DNA of 64,000 nucleotides from Echiichthys vipera (taxonomy: Eukaryota > Chordata > Actinopteri > Perciformes > Trachinidae). The position numbers and the translations under genes are program-made. The DNA lies in contig OY829651.1 of NCBI GenBank assembly GCA_963691815.1, positions 11,772,417 through 11,836,416 on the forward strand, read 5' to 3'. Positions 48,521-61,560 of the stretch are shown piece by piece. The notes beneath the pieces were generated by a model. That model was given only the letters and a program-made list of their open reading frames with translations, did no database searches and was not told where the DNA came from. The number at the start of each line of letters is the position of its first letter. Position 1 is the first letter of the stretch.

Positions 48521-49585
48521 TTGTACGCCCCCAATCATCTGCCCCGACCTCATGCTGACTTTTTATGGTCACTATTTACTCAATTACAACCAGAACAGAA
48601 CACAGAAATGCTACTAAATGGATTTTGTGATGACATTATTTTGTCAACTGTTGTTTCCGAAGTCAAGATTGAGCTTTTAAACTCACACGAGAAGTCCTTC
48701 AAATGCTCAAATTTGAACATCTACAATTATATGACAACTGACAACAAGTTTTGTCTCCTTCTACATCAACATTGTGCTGTTACTTTACATTAAAGAGTCA
48801 CTTTATGGAGTCAACAGATGGTACTGGGAATACTTTCTGCACCATTTTGATTCACCAGATGTCAGATTTCTCTGTGATGATCCTCCGCTTAAGTGAATCG
48901 GGCATAAGTCAGACATGAACCACATAAAATACAGATTCTTCATCAATATAGGCTTGCGTAATTAGCGTTTCAGTTCTTACGTTCATCAAATAACAAAAAA
49001 ACGTAATTGGTGAAAATACTAAGGGTGTTGTCAATACTTTGTCAGACGACAGATTCAAAAGTAAGGAGTGGAAAGGATTTGGGAATAGGTATGATAATGT
49101 GATGATAATGCCACGGAAGTACAAGTTGAATTAATTTACACACTTCTAAGAATCTACAAGAGAGGTTTCATATATTTACATGGCCTTTTACATGTCTAAT
49201 TAGTAAATGAAAGTGACGTTGATGAGGGAAAGCAGTGAGAACATTTGGGCGACACTCACGTGGTGGTTTACATTAAAAATGGAAATTGAGAAGACTTTAC
49301 AGTATATTTTAGAGCTGTTAAAGCATCTTATTTTATTGTGAAGGACTGAAGTACAGTCCCAGATGTTTTGACAACACTGATGTTCATTCTGATGACCAGC
49401 CGCTCCCAGTGTTTACGGTGAGGAGATTGGGGTGTCCCACTAAGGCCGAGAGTAATTCACTGGTGTTAGTGTGTAAACACAAAGCTAAATTAAGCAGTTA
49501 AATTGATATATAGTTAGAAAGATAAGACGTTTGATTGTAGTTTAACACCATTAAAATAACTCAAAATATTACACCATCATTAAAT
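48521..49585. other. unassigned AT-rich non-coding stretch
   Basis: No exon, repeat or motif cluster that I can support. Confidence 0.45.
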
Positions 49586-50113
49586 GTGTAGTTTACACAG
49601 AAAGTATGATAGAATTTAGCCATAAACTGTCCGTCTGGTGACACCAATCCGTTACAGATATTGACCGTCATCGATGAATATCTTTTCTTGTAAAATGTTT
49701 GGTGTAATTGGTCAAAAGTTATTAATTTTTAACAGTAGTGAAAATTTCCTCATCATGCTATCCCCACATCAATGTCACTATAAAATTGCTGTTATCAGGA
49801 GGAGATCTCACAGAAATATAGCATTTGTATCGATAGAAACCTTGAGTTGACGGATCTGAATGGGTTTCAGGGGGGAAACATTTAGATTTGTGCTACCCCG
49901 AAAGAAAATATATCTCTTGTAAACTGGTGGATCGTACAGAGAAACGGCAACACTGTTTCTGGACAGAGATGTTGTTTACGTCATTTAAATTGCTGTGAGC
50001 ACCACATGAATTGGTGCATAGGTAGAAGTCTCAGAGACCTGGGCAAACAAAATCAAAACTGTCTCCATGGTTGGAAACCAGAAGAAGTTAATTGATTGAA
50101 CTGACCCTTTAAA
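49586..50113 (+). repeat. possible dispersed teleost repeat ending CCCTTTAA (family J)
   Basis: Blocks TAAACTGTCCGTCTGGTGAC, GGAGATCTCACAGAAATATAGC, GATAGAAACCTTGAGTTGACGG, GAATGGGTTTCAGGGGGGAAAC and AAATATATCTCTTGTAAACTGGTGGATC match my recollection of a common fish repeat. It ends AACTGACCCTTTAAAG, an end type shared with family B. There is no second copy in the window to compare. Confidence 0.45.
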
Positions 50114-50765
50114 GATTCCTCACTGCGTGCCAGTTACATGCTCAAATTTAACACGCACACAAACCAGCGATGAGGTTTTTGACATACGTAAAGTGACAAA
50201 TGATCACTCCCACTTTCTCCACAAACCCCAAACAAACGTTTCATTCTTTCCTCTAACTGACTCCAGCCACCCATCATTGTCTCTGACACTGAGAGCATTA
50301 TTCAAACACGACCACTGTCCACACGAACATGAGGTCGCACATTTGATCAGCGCATGGTTCACGGGGCCTCTGGCGCCAGAGAAAGAAACACCCTCTCATC
50401 TTGTGGCACAAATAGGAAACCCTTATGCCTCGTTGCCATTGCCAATATATCCGAACCATGATGATGTTCCCACACAAATATTTCATGTTGTACGCAGCAT
50501 CCAAGACTCACAGTGCATGAATGGAAGAGGAAACCTGCGTTCTATCACTCTTAAAAGGCTGCCGGCTAAAAGTAAACGAGAAAAAGTCTCCCCACCTCGA
50601 AGGGTAATGCTCTTAACACCCTTTCATGTTTCATATTTCTTCACCAGGCTGTCCACCACTTCTTTTTTCCCCAGGACACAACCACGCACACATGAGGCGG
50701 CCTCTGTTTCTAAAGATAATTGAAGTGTTAATTTTAATAGCCATTTCCATTTCATTAATTAAAGC
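50114..50765. other. single-copy block with longest repeat-free open frame; possible CNE
   Basis: A plus-strand frame is open from 50127 to 50723 (198 codons) but begins with GTG, not ATG. It has no domain, no hydrophobic core and no known relative, and is rich in His/Pro/Ser/Thr as expected from CA/CC-rich DNA. I see no convincing acceptor or donor pair framing it. The stretch is non-repetitive and compositionally balanced (GTTCACGGGGCCTCTGGCGC at about 50356), so a conserved regulatory element is more likely than a protein. Confidence 0.35.
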
Positions 50766-53642
50766 AAACATTGCCTCAAGTGGCTCTTGAAGCAGTCCCA
50801 CAACATCCACGAGTGTTTCTTAAATATGTGTAATATATGCACTGAAGCGTGTTATAAATGAGGTTTTCTTTGCTAAGTGTCCCGGGTCTATTTTCGTATG
50901 TCAAAGCAAATGATTGACTGCACAGAAAAAGAAAACATCTTAATGCGTGTGATGGTCAAGAGTTAAGGTATTTATTCCAATTTGCCAATAAAAAAGGCCT
51001 TTGAATGTTACCTTAATCTTGTGAACTTTTCGTGCAAATATGTAAATGCATAAGTGCATAATTAGAGTGTAAGAGAAATATAAACAACTTCAATGATTTT
51101 AAATGATTTCAGCCGCAGCAGCTACATTAATCAAAAGTGTATTACTACAGAAGAAGAAAAACTTGTTTTTCTCTCATTTAAGATCTCAAATAAAAACATA
51201 AACTGAGCCAAAAAACAGGAAGCTCACTCTGATTAACGTTGAGATGCCAAATTTAACATTAAAAAGATAACTGATATATAATTTGACATATAATTAAATT
51301 AAAAATGTGTCGTGACCCGTTGACTCCCACTCAGCAGGTGCAGGTCACTCAATAAAGCAGAACCTTGTTCGTAGTAAATCAATTCCCCACCTTCATCAAA
51401 TCAAACCTACAATATTTTAAGAACCATCACTTCTTATTATCATTAAGTCTGATATCTCTAGATCTACGAGGAAATTCTAATCTGAAATAAAATCTCCCAT
51501 TTAGCCGGTGGTTTGTTGAAAACCTGGCATGAGATGCAAGTTTATTTATACATCACATGTGTCAAGTCCAGCTCACAGCTGGGTGCATTTCTTTCTATCA
51601 AAAGCTCCCTTTTTAGTCTTTTTTTCCCTCGTTTTCAAGCTCATTTTCACGTCTACAGCGTGTACACTCAGCAATACACATTTGAAGAAAACATTACTGT
51701 AAATGACCATCAGATCGTGTTTTCATTTCACCCGAAAACAGAAACACTCAATGAGGTTCACATTTGTCTTGTCAAAATATATGATTGGCCGATATTTCAA
51801 AACATTAACTTTAAATGTCAATATGTACTGTAACACAAACCGTGAAGTGACTACATGTAGCTGCTGGAGAACGGCCCACTTTGAGAAAGTGGTCAAGCAG
51901 GAAAGGAGCATTTCCAAGTTTTCATTTTTAAGTTCAACATCAAATTCTTGCAAAAACCAAGTTGCCCCGTGGTGATAATGAGATAACTTTCTTCTCAGGA
52001 TTTGGCACCTACAGCTCTTGTAAACTGTAAACTGAACATGCACACAAACTTTAAGTTAATCTGATGTTTAAAACATCGTGTTATTATCAACTTATGTGAA
52101 GTTGTTCAAACCAACAAATGCAGTCACTTTCAATAAATGCTAACAAATGCTACAAATGCTAGAAAATTACCTCATGTCTGCAGGCTCATTAGAGAGATGC
52201 AGCGTTGGACTCCATGTCGTAGAATCATGGTTTCCCTCTCTGTTTTGACAGGTAGAGTTATGCCTCACAGGCACCAGATTCACCACCAAGCCTCATAAGC
52301 TTGTGGAGAGCATTTAGGGTGCCGCAGGGGCCTCTTGACCTAAGAGGAAGTCAGGAGTATAAAAAGGTGACAAATTGGTTTGTAACCAAACAAAGACACA
52401 TGCAGACACCCCCATGCTGGAACATAACTGATTACACAAATACCAGTTGGCAAAGGTAGGAAAAGTGTCAGGAAATAATTCATTTTTGCTACTTTCTTTT
52501 AATATTAATACCAACCTTTGGAGCTCTGCCACTCCAATTACAGGAAATGTAAGAGCAGTAGGTCTCCCTACACCAGCCTATGATGAATGGAGCACTATGT
52601 GGGGGGAAAACCAGCGTGCTCATTTTAGAGATGCAAAAGCTGACCAAAAGTCTTTTTATAAGGCAATTAATGCGTGGGGGGTTGTATTCAGATTTCTGTC
52701 TTTTTTGGTGTGAGGCAGCGAGAAGGGCTTGATTATGGGATGGTTCGAGGGACATGCAGGGAGCAATTGCATGCGGTAAAAGGAGTGGAGGAGGCTTGGT
52801 TGGCTGTGGTTGGCAAAGGTGCCACTTCTGGTCCATCCCTTAACTTCTCACCACACTATTCAATTCATGAGGCCGAGGCTCTGAGAGCCCCCCTTGGGAT
52901 GAATGAGCATGTGCCTCCCTTCTCGTAATTAGAAGTTTCCCCCCAGCCCAGATACTTATTTCTCTATCATCCATCATGGAGGTTGCTCCCCACTTCTTTG
53001 CACTCTGGACTCTGCTGCAGTTTTCCTTAAGTCGTACTTAACAAGTATGCCTTTATAGAATATGTATCGCTCCGACCCCGACCTCTCTTCAACTCGTTTC
53101 AGTACAGTGGGCGTATTGAATGTAAATGGCGGAGTGCATGAAGATGTATCCACACACCTTCACACAGACAAACAGAGCAAACTCCAAAATAAAGTTAAAC
53201 ATGTCACTTATATCCTCCTTCACCCAGAACCCTTTCTGTTTCTTTGCCCTCGGGGAGCGAGGATAAGAATGTGGCCTGTCGTTTCATCCACCTATCACCT
53301 TGGTGGTCTTTGGCAAAGCTGCTGTCAGGGTATCCCCCGGTGTGTGGCTGACCTCTTCCCCAAACCTCTCCACTCATCTGCTGGAAGTGAACCAGGCCGA
53401 GCAGCCTCGGCTGGTCCTCCTCGCTGGTGAAACCTGAGCAGGTTGCTCACTTTGATCTGAAGGCAGGCAGGAAGAAGTGCCTTGTGGTAAATGCATTACT
53501 ATGGAAACGCAGCTTTGTCATGCTTCTGCTGGTGAAGAATCTGCTGATTCAAATGTTGTAAAACTAAACAGCTTCATCTTCTGTTTTATTTCAACTTCTT
53601 TCAAAGTTGTGTCATCATTCCTGTCCATGATAAAATTGTGCT
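50766..53642. other. unassigned non-coding stretch
   Basis: The AT-rich first half has no features. In 52320-53450 several overlapping frames (52314-52532 minus, 52489-52836 minus, 52674-52928 plus, 53062-53430 plus) lack domains, and composition is balanced. ATTACTATGGAAACGC at about 53497 resembles half of an RFX X-box. No repeat is recognised. Confidence 0.4.
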
Positions 53643-53815
53643 AGGTGCTGCAACTAACGATTACCTTCATTATTGATTTCTTTACCGATTCTTTTTTTGA
53701 TGAGTATTAATTGTTATTTGGTCTATTGGGTTTATTATCACAGAAACTAAAAAAAAGAAGAAGAAATATTTTCATTTGAAAAGCTGAAACTTGTGAACTT
53801 TGGGGGTTTGTTGCC
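53643..53815 (+). mobile_element. hAT-like MITE (family A), clear left end
   Basis: GTGCTGCAACTAACGATTACCTTCATTATTGATTTC, then GTTATTTGGTCTATTGGG, then ATATTTTCATTTGAAAAGCTGAAAC and TTGTGAACTTTGGG. The order is that of family A, with the terminus well kept. Confidence 0.7.
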
Positions 53816-54966
53816 TTAAAAAACAAGTTAAACAGTCAAGAGATTTCCAAAATTGGACGGCAACATGAGCAGTTGGACCACCGTACAGGGTTTAAATAAA
53901 CTGAGAGCTAGCTATCTTAATTGGGAGAGAAAATAAGGGAAAACAGTAAAACGGTTGGTTGTATATATTCATCAGGAGGAAATGAAGTCCTTCTGAATAA
54001 GATATCCGGATAAACAGCTGGCTTGTTTACAAACTGTGCTTCTTGCCTGGTTGGACTTCTTCGTAGTGGCGTTGCTGCGTTTTACTTTGTTCGTAACACA
54101 TTTTTGTACTTTTGAACATTATTTCTATGAGACCCAAATTGTAACAAACCAAAACGAGCTGCCTTGTTCACTGCGACACATGAACTGATGTAACCACCTT
54201 GGAGTATTGAGTCTTGGCTTGAACATTGGAAGAAGCAGAGAGGCATTTCATACTATGAAGTTTAATCCGACTTTAATATATTTCTACCACATTTTAGGAC
54301 ACTGGAGCACCTCAGGGTGCTGATTATTCTTTTTTTTATTTTATTACTCAATTTTAAATTTTCTTTTCTTTTTCATGCACAGTGAAGGGAGTCTTGCACT
54401 GAGAGTATAATTTATATTAGATTAGTGTAATATGTGATTTATGAGGAAATAAAGAATAACCCATTAAGTTGATTCAGGGGACACGGCTATCTCTGAGGGC
54501 TGACGTGTGTATCCAAGTCTTTGTTATTTGCCCTCGAATGTCTCCACAGTAACCAATTAAATATACAGGAAATGTCCAAAAAACGAATAAGTTGAAGTCT
54601 TTACAGACTTCTTTGTGGTGGGCTTGGGCACAGTTCAATCATTAGATGGTGAATTTGCTGCAAAGTAAGTTTATTTCTATTCTTTAAAGGCTGCATGGAG
54701 CCCTTCAGATTCCAAAGGAGCCTACCTCAAAAAATATCCAGGTAGCTCGCTCTAACACTTCAAACTTTAATCCCATTTAGTGTTTATGTACTTTCTCATT
54801 GGGGTAGAAACTATCCGTGTGTGTGTTAGAGAGAGAGAGCAGGGCAGAGCAGCCAAGGGCCTGGCAGGTCACAAAGGCGGCTTTGTAAAGGAAGTTAATG
54901 AGTGTTTTATGAAAGTCTCTCGATGCTCTGCAGCTCTGAAACACCTCTGCAGCGCATCAGCTTTAA
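53816..54966. other. unassigned non-coding stretch
   Basis: No repeat or exon recognised. The plus frame at 54780-55124 owes its length to the downstream TG tract. Confidence 0.45.
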
Positions 54967-55019
54967 GTGTGTGTGTGCGAGTGCGAGTGCGAGTGTGTGT
55001 GAGTGTGTGTGTGAGTGTG

Positions 55020-55098
<79 letters not shown>
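54967..55098. repeat. (GT)n microsatellite with GTGC/GA interruptions
   Basis: Imperfect (GTGTGCGAGTGCGAGTGC...) from 54967, becoming a pure (GT)36 run at 55027-55098. The imperfect-to-pure gradient suggests expansion at the 3' side. Confidence 0.96.
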
Positions 55099-55100
<2 letters not shown>

Positions 55101-56186
55101 AGTATGTGTGAGTGGTGTTTGTGAGTATTTATAACTATTTATATCTCCTTTTACACAGTGATTTATAATGTTTGTTCACTGTTTAAGTTTTTGTGGTTTT
55201 GAGGGACGGTGGGTGGCGGGATTTCAAGTTGTTTTTTTTTTTTTAATATATATATATTTCGAGGGTAAAATGGTATGGAAAGTTTAACAACACTGATTCG
55301 ACCAAAGTGCACACAGTTCCTTTCATGCTGCACATCTCCTCTACTCCTGTGGTCAAGTACCTTGCAGTTATTAGAGCTTATTTGTTCAAGTGGTGAGGAA
55401 ATATTAAATATCACAAGTTCTCTACTGAGACTGGGCAATGATTATCAACAGATGTCTGCCAGTTGGGCATTTAAGTGTGTGTATGTGCATGTGTGTGTTT
55501 GTGTGTGTATGTGGTCGCACATTGGACAGAGAGCATGAAAACGGAGAGGTTGTGTCATCGTAGAGCTGATTGAAGACTCCAGCTACATCTGTACTTATAA
55601 GAAGAGAGAAAGAGGAGGAATTAATGAGATGGAAAGTTTGAGTGGCAGCCAAATGGATGCCCCAGGTGCCGTCCAGTTTAGGATCAGTCTGAAGTTAATG
55701 GCTCAATTTTTTCCACTTTGAGCATTATCTTAACCTTTTCCTGCGTACCTCGGACGACTAATGTGAACCGCCTGTCAGAGTGATGTTGATTCTTCACCTC
55801 CAGAAAAGACACGTGAAGATCAAATAATGCCCGACTTGACAAATCAAAGTATACCTGGTCTTAAAATGTCACTTTAAAAAGAATAAAGTGACAAAATTCA
55901 CAGCTTTGAATGAAACATGTGCCAACTCAGATATTTTTGATAATATTGTAATTCCGGTTTACTGTTAACAAGATAGTTACTACATTACAACTACCTGTAG
56001 GTTTCTGATTCAACAGTTGGACAACAGAGCTTTGATATGTGTAACACATTACTTGTCTAACGGTGTATCACTCTGCATCAAACAATCATACAACATTATA
56101 GGCAGCGTGCAGAGTAATATGCATAGACATAAGGGCATTTTAAAGTATAAATATGGAATTGCCATTATAAATTATGCATATATATA

Positions 56187-56191
<5 letters not shown>
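55099..56191. other. unassigned non-coding stretch
   Basis: Holds a poly-T run followed by (TA)6 at about 55230-55258 and a short interrupted TG patch at 55475-55512. No exon is recognised. Confidence 0.45.

Positions 56192-56258
<67 letters not shown>
56192..56258. repeat. (TA)n microsatellite, 67 bp
   Basis: About 33 uninterrupted TA units. It is self-complementary, can extrude a cruciform, and is expected to be unstable and hard to sequence. Confidence 0.97.
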
Positions 56259-56260
<2 letters not shown>

Positions 56261-57154
56261 TCTTTTCTTAATGTTATATGTCCTTGTTTTAAAAGTTGTG
56301 AAGGATAAATCTAATCTTGTAAAGCTTCAATCATCAAGCATTATTTTTATTTTATTAGTTGAACTGTGTCACACCCAACGCTGCTGCTCACCTCAGTCAA
56401 TGAGGTTGAGGTTGTTGGCTTGTCTGCACGGGGGGTCAAAGGTCAGCATGGCTCAGAGGAATGAGCGGTGAATGACAGGAAGATCCCCCACACCTTCTCC
56501 ACACGTTCTACCCAAAACACTGACCTCTCTTGTCCCCCGTGGGTGCTCACCCACCGCAGGCATTAGCCACTTAAAAGAAACTCTACACCAGAAGAAGCAC
56601 ATAGCACCATGTGCCAAATTACATTAAGAGGTGACACCGTCTCAAACATGTGTCGATCCGCCGCTCTCCGTCTTTCACTCTTCCCCCTCCTCTTTTATCT
56701 CCTCGAGACTCATAGAAGGACTGTTATGTGTGCTAATCCTGGCTAACTCAATTAGAGGTTCAAAGATGGACAAATTGGCACCAGACACTCTGCCCTTTAG
56801 TGAAACAGATATAACAACATCAGTGTAAGTGCAGAGAAGAGCTGCAACCTGCCTCAAATCATCCAAAGACAGGAACCACTTTCTAATCAGGCATGCATCA
56901 AAGTTGGCTTTGTTAGTCGTGTATACACCATTTTTAATTCCTTAAAATTCCAATGAATAAGCTTTTTGTTAGAACCAATTTATAACAAGCCAGCTGGTCA
57001 TTAATTCAAACTGCTCTAGTCAATATTTTTATATTAACAATGTACAAATTTTGTGTACTGTGTCTCTTATGAATGAACCCACAGCGCATTATTACCCGAT
57101 TGCAGTTCCTCTCAGCTTTATGGAGCATTTTAAGTGAGCCTATTTAAGTGTTTA
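56259..57154. other. unassigned non-coding stretch
   Basis: The part at 56380-56760 is of balanced composition and looks single-copy. The remainder is AT-rich. The frames at 56631-56828 and 56675-56866 are opposite-strand shadows. Confidence 0.4.
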
Positions 57155-57400
57155 TCTCCAAGCTCACTGTTTTGGTGTTATGGCCCATTACTGTTTTAGT
57201 TCCCTCTTATATTACCAGCCACATAAGGCAGCTGTTTTTAATGTGAGCTCTGAAACCCTGGCACACTGACACAGCTAGTGACTAACTGGTGAACACAGCT
57301 GCTGAAAAATACACATATTTTCCTCAGGAGTTGGTAGCGACCAAAACAAAGCTAAAAAGGACCAAAAGAAAGCTACATGGCTAACGTGTTATCCATGTAG
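57155..57400 (+). repeat. dispersed teleost repeat, family C, copy 3 (diverged)
   Basis: TTACTGTTTTAGTTCCC, GTGACTAACTGGTGAACACAGCTG, CATATTTTCCTCAGGAGTTGGTAGCGACCAAAACAAAGCTAAA match the family C blocks at 4.06 kb and 31.7 kb, with more substitutions. Confidence 0.6.
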
Positions 57401-60299
57401 TGTTTACAGCTTGCCCCCAAGTGACCAGAAACATCAATGAATTCAGGTGTAAGTGTTTTACAACTACGATCCGTCAAGTTTGGGACTGTGAAAGTAATCT
57501 TTTCTGAAGGGAATATGGAAAGGAATGATATGAAAACTGTTTTTTACATTGATAAACCCTTTGTAGGGGATGCCTTGTCCAGGCCAGGTGGTCAAAACAT
57601 TGTCCATATGGAATAAAATTGGAATTGGGAATTAAATAGAGATTTGCTGATATGTTTAGTTTAAATGTATCCTCACTTTTTGCAAAAAAAAAAACCAACA
57701 TGCCACACTCCTTTTTACTGTCCTCACTATCAGTTTTCACTTCCCTCCTGCTCATCTCTAGGCTGCTCCACTCTCGCCTGTATGGATGCAACACAAAGCA
57801 TGCTGTGTTGAACTGCTGCCTGTCCTCTGAGAGCCAGCCTTGCTTTCTTAGCTGGAGAACATAAGTGTTGACCCCAAGACAGAACCCTTTCTCCCCTACT
57901 GTGAGTGACAGCCCTGCTTGAAATGTGGACACAGGACCTTGTTGCCCCCAATGGGAGGCAAGGGGCACGCTCCCTCACAACACTGCAGTCTGGGTGGGCT
58001 CAATCACGGAGGACATCTTCTGCCGGTGGTACAGTACATGCAAACATCTCAAATGTGAATCAGAGTATTATGTTACGGTGAAAGCACCTACCACTCAGCC
58101 TGCAGGATTTGTTTGTGAAAAAGAATCCATCCTACTCTAAGTTTTTATAATTAGCCGTGCCAATTGAATTTCTTGTTTCTTTGCTCTACAGATTAAAACC
58201 CGGCTTATAAAACAAGAACATTAAATAATCAAGTGTCGATTTTGGCCGTTGAAGAAGAGCTCTACACACAACTCCGCCAATCCATAACATCGTATGAAAC
58301 TCAAACTGACTCGACGAATGTCTGCCTTTTAAAACAAGCTCACTCTCAGGCCAAAATCATTAGTAAAGTAATCCATCAGCCTAACCCTCACTCACTGACC
58401 CAAACCACAATGTCAGCCAATACAGACGGAGCTTTTCACTGTTCAGAAGGAAACACAGACCTTTTCTGGCAGAATCAGGAGAGGAGGAGCTCCCAGATAG
58501 CAGCAAATAACTGACAACGGATGAAATCTCATGAAAACTCAATCTCATAACTCCATATTTTCTCAGACAAAGACACGTTGTACATAAAGATAAAGCTACA
58601 TACTGGAATGACAACCTCAACAAATGTCGAACTCTTTCTCCTGCTTCTCTTCAGGCTGCTCGAGGAAACGGCGGTTACACTAAAATGGGTTTTCTTTGGC
58701 CTGAACAGAAGAGGCTCGCTACACACCGACCACTTATTGCACCAGATGCCAGTCATGGTCCGCTGATGTTTTTGTAGAAAAGTTTGGTGAAATGTCAGTC
58801 TTCTTCATTCCCCCTTCAGTGTTCTGTATATGTATATGCTCAAAAATTTGCCACTTTGTTAGCCCTTGAACCTCACACGTCCACTGAATTTCTGTAATTC
58901 ATAATTCATAATTCATTCTGGGTAAGTCAGCCAGCTTGCTGCTCGGCTTTGCCAAAATATGGCATGGAAAAACGTTCATAAATTGAGTTTAATGAAGTCT
59001 GTGATGAAACTATTGTTGGCTAAAATAACAGAAAACCATAATGTATAAGATTTAATGATGGAAATAAGTTGTTTTTAACCCCAGCATCAACAAGTTGCAT
59101 ACTGTTGGTATTTAAAGTGGGAGGAAAAACTGTGCTCTGCATCTTGCCAAGTATGAAGCTGTGTGGTGTACAAACAAATAAGCCCAAACAAGTCCAAATA
59201 AAGCAAAGTACTTTGGCTCCATTTATATAACTGGGCCTCTTACAGTTGGACTGGCCTCCTCTCTTTGACTTCCTTTGATGCGTCCAGCTCTGTGGTGCAG
59301 TCAGATCCCATCAGACAGGCAGACATAACGTAGATACAGTGCACCTGAGCTGCTGAAGCCACCACAGAGAGCAAGTGGGGAGATGTTCTGGTATGCAGGA
59401 AAAACCAGCTCTATTTCAAGCCCTTCAGAGTCTTAGAGAGGGTTTCCTTGTAATCTCATCCGTCATATTTACTCCAGCCCCTACCCCCCAAAAACATCCA
59501 CGAGAGCCCGAGCCCACACCCTCTTCAAACAAGCCCTCTGGATCTGAACCAAAAATCTCAATAAGAAAAAAAAAAAGGCTTCACCGTGTTGATCAGTGCT
59601 CAGAGATGAACAGAGGGCAAGTACTCCCTCACTAAGCATGTGATGTTGCTCTTCAGATTTTGGTGAAACACTTTGTTGAGAGCAGGAGGCCTGCCTCTGC
59701 GTCCTCTGGGTCCAGCCAGCTCGGCAGCCTGTCAGCCAGTCAGACTCTTAAAGAGGTATTTAAATGCGCGCCTGCAGCAATGCACTCACTCAATGACCTC
59801 TTTATTTGTTAAAATAGATTATTTTAAATAAATTACAGAGCACTTTCACTGAATAAACAGAGACTTTGGGGCTGCGGCCTGCGTTACATACTTGCCACAG
59901 CCACAGAGATCCTAAATGACTAGTGAGCTGTGTAATCGCCTTTGATTTCACTGATAGGACTCTGATTCTTTGGGTAAAAGAGATGGAGCCATTGAGGAAA
60001 CTGAAAGGCGAAGAAAAAAAAAAAAAAAGTCTCATGTGGGGAATATGAACGTATGATGTTTCTAACCCCGCCATGTCGACGGAGGAGTCCATTAGAAGAA
60101 CAGAGGGGAGCTTGAGGGAGTCCTGTCATTTCTCCTCCCCGCAGTCGGAGAGGTTTAACACTCCTTCAGACTGGGTCTGTGCCATGCCAGAGACGCCACC
60201 CCGAGCGAAAGGAAGAAAACTGAGAGGAAAATGCTCAGACTTCACTCCCTTTTCCTCTCTTAACCTTTCATTTCTTTTGTTCTAACCAGTCAGTCAGTT
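57401..60299. other. unassigned non-coding stretch
   Basis: The minus frames at 57474-57968 (164 codons) and 57730-57978 run through sequence with no domain I know, and they overlap each other and plus-strand frames. An AATTCATA mini-tandem lies at about 58895-58915. No repeat family is recognised. Confidence 0.45.
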
Positions 60300-60620
60300 A
60301 ATCACATCAGAGGTTGCACCGGATGAAGAGACGTTTCTCCGTCACCACACCGACCACAGAAACACAAGGAGAAAAGTAGTTTTGTGTAATTCGATGCCTG
60401 TCCAAATCTGCCCCCCTCCATTTTCTAATTAGTTAATTTCCCCACGTGTTGCTGGTATGCAGAAGTGTTATGCAAAAGGTGAGAAATGCACACTCTCACT
60501 CTGTTCTACGTCAGTTTGTAGCTAATTTAGTGTGGCAGGGCCTAGTTATGCCTGGATTACTGTTGCCCAGAAAGAACTCTAGAATAATAAAATGACTAGG
60601 AAAATGCTGGCAGAACCAAA
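60300..60620. promoter_or_regulatory. candidate conserved non-coding element
   Basis: CATTTTCTAATTAGTTAATTTCC (TAATTA plus GTTAAT), CCACGTGTTGC (E-box CACGTG), GTTATGCAAAAGG (octamer-like ATGCAAA) and GCTAATTTAGTG lie within about 130 bp of non-repetitive DNA. The clustering suggests an enhancer; conservation is inferred. Confidence 0.33.
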
Positions 60621-60975
60621 GCAGAGGAACCATGAAGAAATTAGGTTTGATTAACCTTATGAGTGCTTGTTTCAATTCTCACAGGTCTATTTATTTTTGA
60701 ACATGTGGTTGACATTCCTTCAGCGGCACATTTCCCGGCATGTCTATTACATCTAATCTGTAAGTGGTTCCAAAAAAATAAAACATGGAGCTGCATGTAT
60801 GTGGACATACGTCATACAGCCAATTTTGAAAATCGACATTTGAAATGATAATATGGAACTGACTGTTTTTATTCCTCTGGGTGCACGGATTATAAATAGT
60901 GTAAACTCAGCAGATAAAGGATCCAACATTTCAAGTCATCCTGTTAGAGTCTGCATTGTTTATTTATAATAAGTC
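60621..60975. other. unassigned
   Basis: About 350 bp of AT-rich DNA with nothing recognised. Confidence 0.45.
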
Positions 60976-61290
60976 ATAATTAGAGTTGTAGATAACGATT
61001 GTTATTACTGATTAGTCTTTCTTGAATAATCATTTTGTCTTTCAAGCGCTAGAAAAATGGAGAAAAAAATATAAAGTTATTATTTCTCAGAGCCCAAAGT
61101 GTATTCAAACTATTTTATCCGACCATGCAGCATTTCAAAACCGGAAGTTACTCACTTAACTTTCTTATATGGCAAAGAAAAGCATCAACTCCAAACAAAG
61201 GTTTTTTGCATTTTTGCTTGAAAAAAATGAAAAAAACAAGACTTGCTTTTAAGTTAATTTTCTATTGATCAACTAATGCAATATTTACCA
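60976..61290 (+). mobile_element. hAT-like MITE (family A), long but decayed copy
   Basis: TTAGAGTTGTAGATAACGATTGTTATTACTGATTAGTC at the left, CAGAGCCCAAAGTGTATTCAAA in the middle, and GCATTTTTGCTTGAAAAAAATG then TTCTATTGATCAACTAATGC at the right. These are the main family A blocks in order over about 310 bp, so this is one of the most complete copies here. Confidence 0.62.
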
Positions 61291-61317
61291 GCCTTAAACC
61301 CTGCCGACCCTTGACTG

Positions 61318-61560
61318 AGGGGTGTACTATGAAGCTGGATTAGTTGGTTAGCGGTGTTGCGCTCAAAGCCTGGGTCAGCTGTGACACAAAAGTCGCTCTC
61401 TTTTAGCTTCGCTTTAACACCATGGTAACTTGTGCTTTCAACCAAACCTGGTCGGGAGGAGGTTTTCAGCTAAGACTTAGAGCTAAGTGACAACTTTCGT
61501 GTTAGATTGGCTACTTATAGCTAAGAGCAGCTTCCTAGACGATCCTCACCAGAGGGTATT
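61318..61560 (+). repeat. 'actatgaagctggattag' teleost repeat (family H)
   Basis: GGGGTGTACTATGAAGCTGGATTAG, CCTGGGTCAGCTGTGACACAAAAG, CTTCGCTTTAACACCATGGTAAC, CAACCAAACCTGGTCGGGAGGAGG and TTTTCAGCTAAGACTTAGAGCTAAG follow the block order of a repeat common in fish. No second copy is in the window. Confidence 0.6.

Noticed and set aside
50060..50075. RFX site at CTCCATGGTTGGAAAC
   Set aside because: Only half of the X-box fits; the match is not better than chance in this sequence.
57474..57968. 164-codon minus-strand frame as a possible gene
   Set aside because: No recognisable family, no exon signals, and an overlapping alternative frame on the same strand.
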